A DNA stretch of 64,000 nt from Paulownia fortunei (Eukaryota > Streptophyta > Magnoliopsida > Lamiales > Paulowniaceae). This document shows positions 58,372-64,000 of the stretch, one piece after another. The stretch spans positions 1-64,000 of the forward strand of contig CM033123.1 in NCBI GenBank assembly GCA_019321725.1, read 5' to 3'. The notes below the pieces were generated by a model. The model was not told the DNA's origin, ran no database searches, and saw only the letters and a list, made by a program, of their open reading frames with translations. The translations under genes were made by a program, and so were the position numbers. Position 1 is the first letter of the stretch. Every line of letters starts with the position of its first letter.

Positions 58372-61300
58372 ATGGCGGCCAAAACCGCGACCAATGCCTC
58401 GGCATCCGCCACCTATGAGAATTTAACTTTGGGGTGGAGGAGGATGAACATTGTGCTCCTCCGACCATCCTCAGTCACCCTTTCTTACTTTCAATCTCCT
58501 CCTGCCACTACTATGGTGAACATGAAAATGACTTGTCGGTGCGCCACCACGGAGAACACCGGCGTCTTCTCTGTGACAACCCCCAGCAAGGCCGATTTTG
58601 ACTACCTCGGACAGAGCACCAAAGGGGACCTCAACCTCAACTTAGGTAATTCATGTTCCATCAATCTCCAATTACTGATTTTCGCTATACTCGACCGCAA
58701 GTACTGAACAGCGTGATTATTTGTAGGAATTGATGACGGAGAGGCGGGTCTGGACGGTCCTATTGAGGATGTGGCCAGAATGGAAGCTCAAGAAGCCGAG
58801 CACTTGCTTAATCACTTGGGCATTCCGGTTGCTTTCTTGCTTAATACTCCGCTTTATATAGTCCTTCTTGATATACTATGCTTTCCCATACTTGGAGGGC
58901 GGTGTTAGGTTAAACTTATTTGAAACATCTCATATTTATAACTCATTAGATGGTAGATCTTATCTTAAAAATAAGTTCATAAGCTCTTGAAGTGTTTGTA
59001 TATAACATGTTAGTAATGAAGATTTTATAGTTAAATTTTGTCATAACTAAAGGAATTTTTTACAAATTTTAAGAATAAATTAGTATCTCACTATTTATGA
59101 GCTCTCAACATTTATAAGATGTTTTAAAAAGCCGATAAGTTCATACAAACACCGTCTTAGTTGTTGGTTTATCTATTTTTTATGGTATTTGGTGACCCCT
59201 TTGAGACAAAATACTTTGTCGAACTTGCTACAACTGTACCAATTACAGGGATTATTGTTATTGGATACCAGTAGTTCAAGAACTAGTGGACTACATCCTC
59301 ATCTCTGCTCTCTCTCTTGAAAATTTTGTTGACTACAATATAGTTGTGTATAAGATATTTCATCTTCTCAAAGATAGTTTAGCTTCAGTGCATGAATTAG
59401 CATCTGTCATCTTTTGGGATTACAAGATTTGGAAACTTTAGCAGAGAGCAAGCACCTTTTTGCAAAACATTAAACTTGTGGATTTCCGTATAAAGCATTT
59501 TTCCTAAATTAAATTTTACCAATCTATGCACTCTGTTCACTCAAGTTTTTTCTTTCTTACGGTGCTAGAATCTGCTGACTTTAGTTTCATGGAACATCGT
59601 GCAGGATCCATTTTCTTCAAGATATTCTCCTCGTGGCATTTTTTGTAGCCGAACGCTTAATTTGCGATCAATTAGTGCCATTGGCTATGACATGGACTAC
59701 ACATTGATGCATTATAATGTGGTGGTAATTAAACATCCTGCTATCACTGCACCAACTCAGAGTGAAAATAGTTCTCTTGCCTTTGGCTTTTATCTTCGTT
59801 TTACAGTTCTTTAATAATTGCGTTTGTGATATATAAGTGCATGATGATGAAAGTGTATGTACATTCAGCATGGATGTTATTTATGCTCTGCCTTATTATC
59901 TTAATCGTTCTGCCTGGGCTTCACTTTCATATACTTAGGTCAGAGGTTAGTTTGTATCAAATATCGTTCATCCGCAAGAGCTAGCGTAAATTACTTAGAT
60001 GGGTAATTAATCTAAAGCTACCTCAGAAGTTTCAAGCTAATCCATGTACAGAATGAATTGTTCATCATGTTTCGTGGATCAATCCAAGGTGTGATGTTTC
60101 ATTTGAAAATTTGAACGATAGGGGAATGGTTTGTGTGTTTGCAGGCCTGGGAGGGAAGGGCTTATGACTATTGCATGGACAATTTGAGAAATATGGGTTT
60201 TCCTGTTGATGGACTTGCATTTGACCCAGAACTGGTATGCGATATGTCAATGGCATATTAGAGCAGTATATTCTTTTTCTTTGATTTTAGAATCTCCTGT
60301 TTCCTTGTGCTTGTAGGTCATTCGAGGCCTAGTGATAGACAAAGAGAAAGGAAACTTAGTTAAAGCAGATCGATTTGGATATGTTAAGCGGGCTATGCAT
60401 GGAACGAGAATGTTGTCTACTCAAAAAGTGAGGTGTGGTTCAAACTTTGCTTTCTTGCTTATTAAATATTCCTTGTGAATGGCAACACATCTTTCCAAAA
60501 GCTAGTCCAAGTGAATGGCAACTTATTGTTCCAACAGCTAGGGATCCAAGGGAGATTTTGTCAAGAGTTGCATTATAATATTTTTCATGATTTACTATTT
60601 TGACTCCGTAGTCTGCAAATTAATTTGAGTTTTATTTAGTTTAAGTTTCTTCATTCCTGGTTTGTTATGTACTTTTACTGAAATTTAACTCATATAGTTC
60701 ACTAGTACCCATTAACTTTCTCTGAATGGAAGTGAGATGTATGGGAGAGAACTTGTAGATCTGCGTAAGGAGAGCCGGTGGGAGTTCCTCAATACACTAT
60801 TCTCTGTTTCAGAGGCGGTTGCTTATATGCAGGTAGATAACTTCCAGATTTTAGTCTATGGATATAATGTGAAATTACTGGGGAACTCTTCTAATTCTAG
60901 CTCACTTTTTATCCATGTGTTCTATCATTTCTTTTATGCTTGCAGAAGAATGGTCCCCTCCTTTTTCCCTTTTATTCATTATCTCCCTCAGTGAAAAATC
61001 TATCCAACAACTATATGGAGAAAGAAAATGAATAGCAATTGAAAAGCAGCTTATATTCAGAAGTAAACAAGTTGACATTACTTGGCTTTTGGCAATGTTT
61101 TCTGACATGAAAGACTGATCTATTGCATTGGTTTGAATCAATGTGGATGTCAAAGTATGTGAAGAACCTAATATCATCTCTAGATTTGGAGCTGATGATT
61201 CTGAAGATGATATTGAACAATTGATTGAGATGGTTATTTTAAGAACAAAATGGATAACACCCTCTTTCCTTTGTGGTGTTCAGTGGTGATTTATTCTGTC

Positions 61301-63600
61301 ATTATGAAGTCTTGTATCTATAAAACTTGCAGAGAGGAATTCACAGGGCACAAGCAATTGCACATCCTACCTCAGAACTCGTGTTTGATTTGTTAGCTTT
61401 CGAACAGGGTAGTCCAATCTCTCAATTTGAAGTCTCACTACTTAATACTTACAAAATGAAAGGTTGTGTGGTCAGACAGTAGTGTCTATGCCTTAAGATC
61501 TTCATTCGTGATTGTTGATCGAGCACTTTGGTGGCACTTATTATAGTTCTATTTGGAGGTGCTTCCAAAGATCTCATTGAAAGCTGTTTTACAATTCTCT
61601 TGCTTTGTGGAAAATAATAATTTTGTTCTGTGATAAGAATCTTTTAACTTCGAAATGCAGAATTAAAGTACTTTTACGAGGTATAAATGTTACTTAACCT
61701 TTAAGCTTTCATGCAGGCACTACTTAATTCTCCTTGTTTTTATGATTTTTTTGTATTATGGCTTTATATAATAGATATACTTTATATTCAGATGGTAGAT
61801 AGATTGGATGAAGGAGCTATAGCCGCAGATCTAGGTCCACTTGATTATAAAGGGCTTTACAAGGTTTATTGTTGAAAACATTATGTGGAATTTGATCTAG
61901 ATATATTACACTGCCTAAAATTTTGTCGTATTGGTTTCAGGCTGTTGGAAAAGCACTCTTCAGGGCACATGTCGAAGGCCAGCTGAAGGTATTCGTCCTT
62001 TATATTTTCTACTTTCCAATATCCAGTTGCACAAGCATCATCTAATTAACTGACACCCTCACAGAGTGAGATTATGTCCAAGCCTGAACTCTTTGTAGAA
62101 CCTGATCCTGAGCTACCTTTGGCACTATTGGATCAGAAGGAGGTGATTTCTATTCACTTTTGACAAGTGCTGGATCAATACATAGTTATTGCTGAATGAT
62201 TTTTACATTTATGTCCACATATACTCTGTTAATATAACTTCTTAGCAGACTAAATTTAGCTGTTTTGTAACAGGCCGGCAAAAGGCTCTTGCTTATTACC
62301 AACTCAGATTACCATTACACTGAAAAAATGATGCAGCATTCTTTCAATAGATTTCTTCCAAATGATATGAGCTGGCGAGATCTGTTTGACATAGTGAGTA
62401 GACCTTTTGGGCTCTACCTAAAATTGACTGCAATTCAAATTGGGTTCTATGTAGTGTGTTTGTTTTCTTTGTTCAAAGTAATAAAGACACATTCTATGAA
62501 TACTTCAGAAACTTGAAGTTGCAGATGTTCGTTAACACAGCAAAATTAGTTAAGATGTGTTGTGAACACCTATTTCAGTCATAAAAAGGTTGTTTATTTT
62601 TAGCAGAATTCATTGTAACTACTTTAAGTCAAAAGTGTGTGATTCCTTGAGGGCCGCAATGCGGTAACTGATTGTTTCTATAGGTAATAGTCTCTGCCAG
62701 GAAGCCAGAGTTTTTTCAAATGTCACACCCAATGTATGAAGTGGTGACTGGTGAAGGTCTAATGCGTCCATGTTTTAAGGCTCATTCAGGTGATCATACT
62801 TAGTGTTTTAACCCTTCAAAGTTATCTTAATCTGTGGTGAGATTTATTTTGAGCATTGCAACTTCCCTCGTTTTTGAATTATCTTTTGGAGGAGATATAG
62901 ATCTCTTGATTGCTGTACATACAGCATGTACTGTCATGTTGGCTGTTTTAAATGCATGCCAGCAGCAAACTAAAATAACCCATCTTTAGTATGGATTAGA
63001 GGGTTAAACGCAATACCAACAAAGGATTGAAAACCAATTACTGCATTTGTCTTTTATCCCTGCATTTTGCAGATTTTGCAATTGAATATGTATTGTAAGA
63101 TCAAAATCTTATTTTATCTGTAATCAAAAATTTTATTGTTTTTCTTAATTTTCTTTCTACTCTTTACACAGTTTCCTTTGTAAGATTTTCTTCACAAATT
63201 GCCTTTGTATCAAATGCCCAAGAACCTTCCCCTTTTCTCCATGACCAGCATTTGATTAATTATGAAGTGATTAATTAAGTGATGGAAAATGTTGATATTT
63301 TCATAATTAAGACTTTTAAGTGATTGAAAATGTTAAATTTTTCATTTTATTTATCAAATTTTCTTTACTCATCATCCTTTTGTCCTGTATGACATATAAC
63401 TGGAAGAGCTTTTAATCTGATTATCTTTTCATACAGGAGGATTATACTCTGGAGGAAGTGCTCAGATGGTTGAGAATTCACTTGGGATTCATGGAGATGA
63501 AATTCTGTATGTTGGTGATCATATATATACAGATGTTAGCCAATCTAAAGTTCATCTTCGATGGCGTACAGCACTAATTTGCCGAGAACTAGAAGAAGAG
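58372..63600 (+). CDS. HAD-superfamily 5'-nucleotidase (NT5C2-like), 3' end beyond the window
   Basis: Twelve exons read in phase: 58372-58645, 58727-58827, 59605-59724, 60145-60234, 60317-60432, 60733-60832, 61792-61863, 61941-61988, 62065-62142, 62274-62393, 62684-62789 and 63437-63600. HAD motif I is GYDMDYTLMHY (nucleophile Asp and the +2 Asp), motif II is LLITNSDYHYT, and motif IV is YVGDHIYTDV. The plant family (At5g48960-like) resembles cytosolic purine 5'-nucleotidase, which removes phosphate from IMP and GMP. The first exon adds about 90 residues, rich in Ser and Thr with few acidic residues, that could target an organelle. Wording such as LVIRGLVIDKEKGNLVKADR and SVSEAVAYMQ then MVDRLDEGAI is strongly conserved and supports the exon joins. 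The last exons are missing only because the window ends. Confidence 0.93.
58899..59156. mobile_element. MITE in intron 2 of the 5'-nucleotidase gene
   Basis: The left end reads GCGGTGTTAGGTTAAACTTA and the right end, complemented, reads GACGGTGTTTGTATGAACTT. They continue alike through AAACATCT and TTATAA for about 40 bases. Length is about 258 bp, AT-rich, with no coding capacity. These are the marks of a miniature inverted-repeat element. A target-site duplication was not clear. Confidence 0.7.
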
Positions 63601-64000
63601 GTTAGTAATTGTTGTTTATAGTGACCATTTTGAAGCTGAGTTATTAGGGAGAATTCTACCAGATTTCTTCCATTATGGCGAGCATTACTAAATAAGATAC
63701 TCATGATTTTTTCCTCTTCTATTCTAGAACAAGGAAATCTCATCAATTTAAAAATTCACTGCATTTATATCCATGAATTTATTAACTTCAGCAAATATTT
63801 TTTTCAATGAGATGCATGCCTACCTTTTATCTTGGCTTACTACATTATCACAGTTTTGAATGGTAATATTCTTCTAAATATATCAATTTCAGTTGGTGTA
63901 TGCTCTCAACTCTAATAAATAAATGCATTGTTTACTGCCACCATACAGATTGCCAGTTTTGACCCCTTATGTTGCAGTATAGTGCTTTAATTCATAGTCG
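63601..64000 (+). other. Intron of the 5'-nucleotidase gene running off the window
   Basis: The donor GAG|GTTAGT follows exon 12. No further exon in the right phase was recognised before the end. Confidence 0.6.

Noticed and set aside
61330..61412. AG...GT bounded stretch reading in frame as a possible extra exon of the 5'-nucleotidase
   Set aside because: The conserved family wording joins exon 6 (VAYMQ) directly to MVDRLDEGAI at 61792, leaving no place for it.
1..64000. CRISPR arrays, bacterial operons, viral or toxin genes, tRNA or rRNA genes
   Set aside because: The window is plant nuclear DNA; no spaced palindromic repeat array, viral coding region, tRNA cloverleaf or rRNA sequence was recognised. 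A covariance-model scan would be needed to exclude small RNA genes.

Overview
This is nuclear DNA from a flowering plant. The genes are split by many GT-AG introns, the spacers are AT-rich and full of transposon remnants, and the recognisable products (phytochrome B, ATP-citrate lyase beta subunit, CrRLK1L receptor kinase, class III peroxidase, plant pectinesterase) are land-plant families. Protein wording fits a core eudicot, possibly an asterid; I cannot place it further.

Layout. 1-7.7 kb: a decayed Mutator-like element on the minus strand with a transposase relic and a plant-mobile-domain relic, then AT-rich repeats. 8.3-9.3 kb: a broken CrRLK1L receptor-kinase copy (minus). 9.6-13.4 kb: a 13-exon LdpA/ZGT-like iron-sulfur protein gene (+). 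19.0-25.2 kb: ATP-citrate lyase subunit B with a leader intron (+). 28.1-34.1 kb: phytochrome B (+), whose leader carries three uORFs and a decayed copy of its own start region. 38.3-43.9 kb: a PAS-domain Raf-like MAPKKK (+) with a one-base frameshift just before the kinase domain. 44.8-46.6 kb: a HYPK-like UBA protein (minus) with a tandem triplication in an intron. 48.0-50.8 kb: a pectinesterase (minus) lacking key catalytic residues. 53.6-54.36 kb: the 5' part of a class III peroxidase, cut by a 100-N gap. 54.46-57.96 kb: an AT-rich satellite-like array of about 360-bp dimeric units. 58.4 kb to the end: the first twelve exons of a HAD-family 5'-nucleotidase (+), running off the window.

These genes do not form a pathway. 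There is a regional signal: ACLB, PAS-Raf and HYPK also lie close together in Arabidopsis as I remember its gene numbering (At3g06610-At3g06650; ACLB-2 and a PAS-Raf at At5g49460-At5g49470). The window therefore looks like an old conserved block, here with PHYB between ACLB and the Raf gene. I found no convincing new multi-gene system. The strongest unusual items are the pectinesterase active-site losses, the Raf frameshift, the PHYB leader duplication, the dimeric satellite at the gap and the MULE carrying a plant mobile domain. Exon borders were read by eye from splice sites, reading phase and family conservation, and may be off by a base or two.
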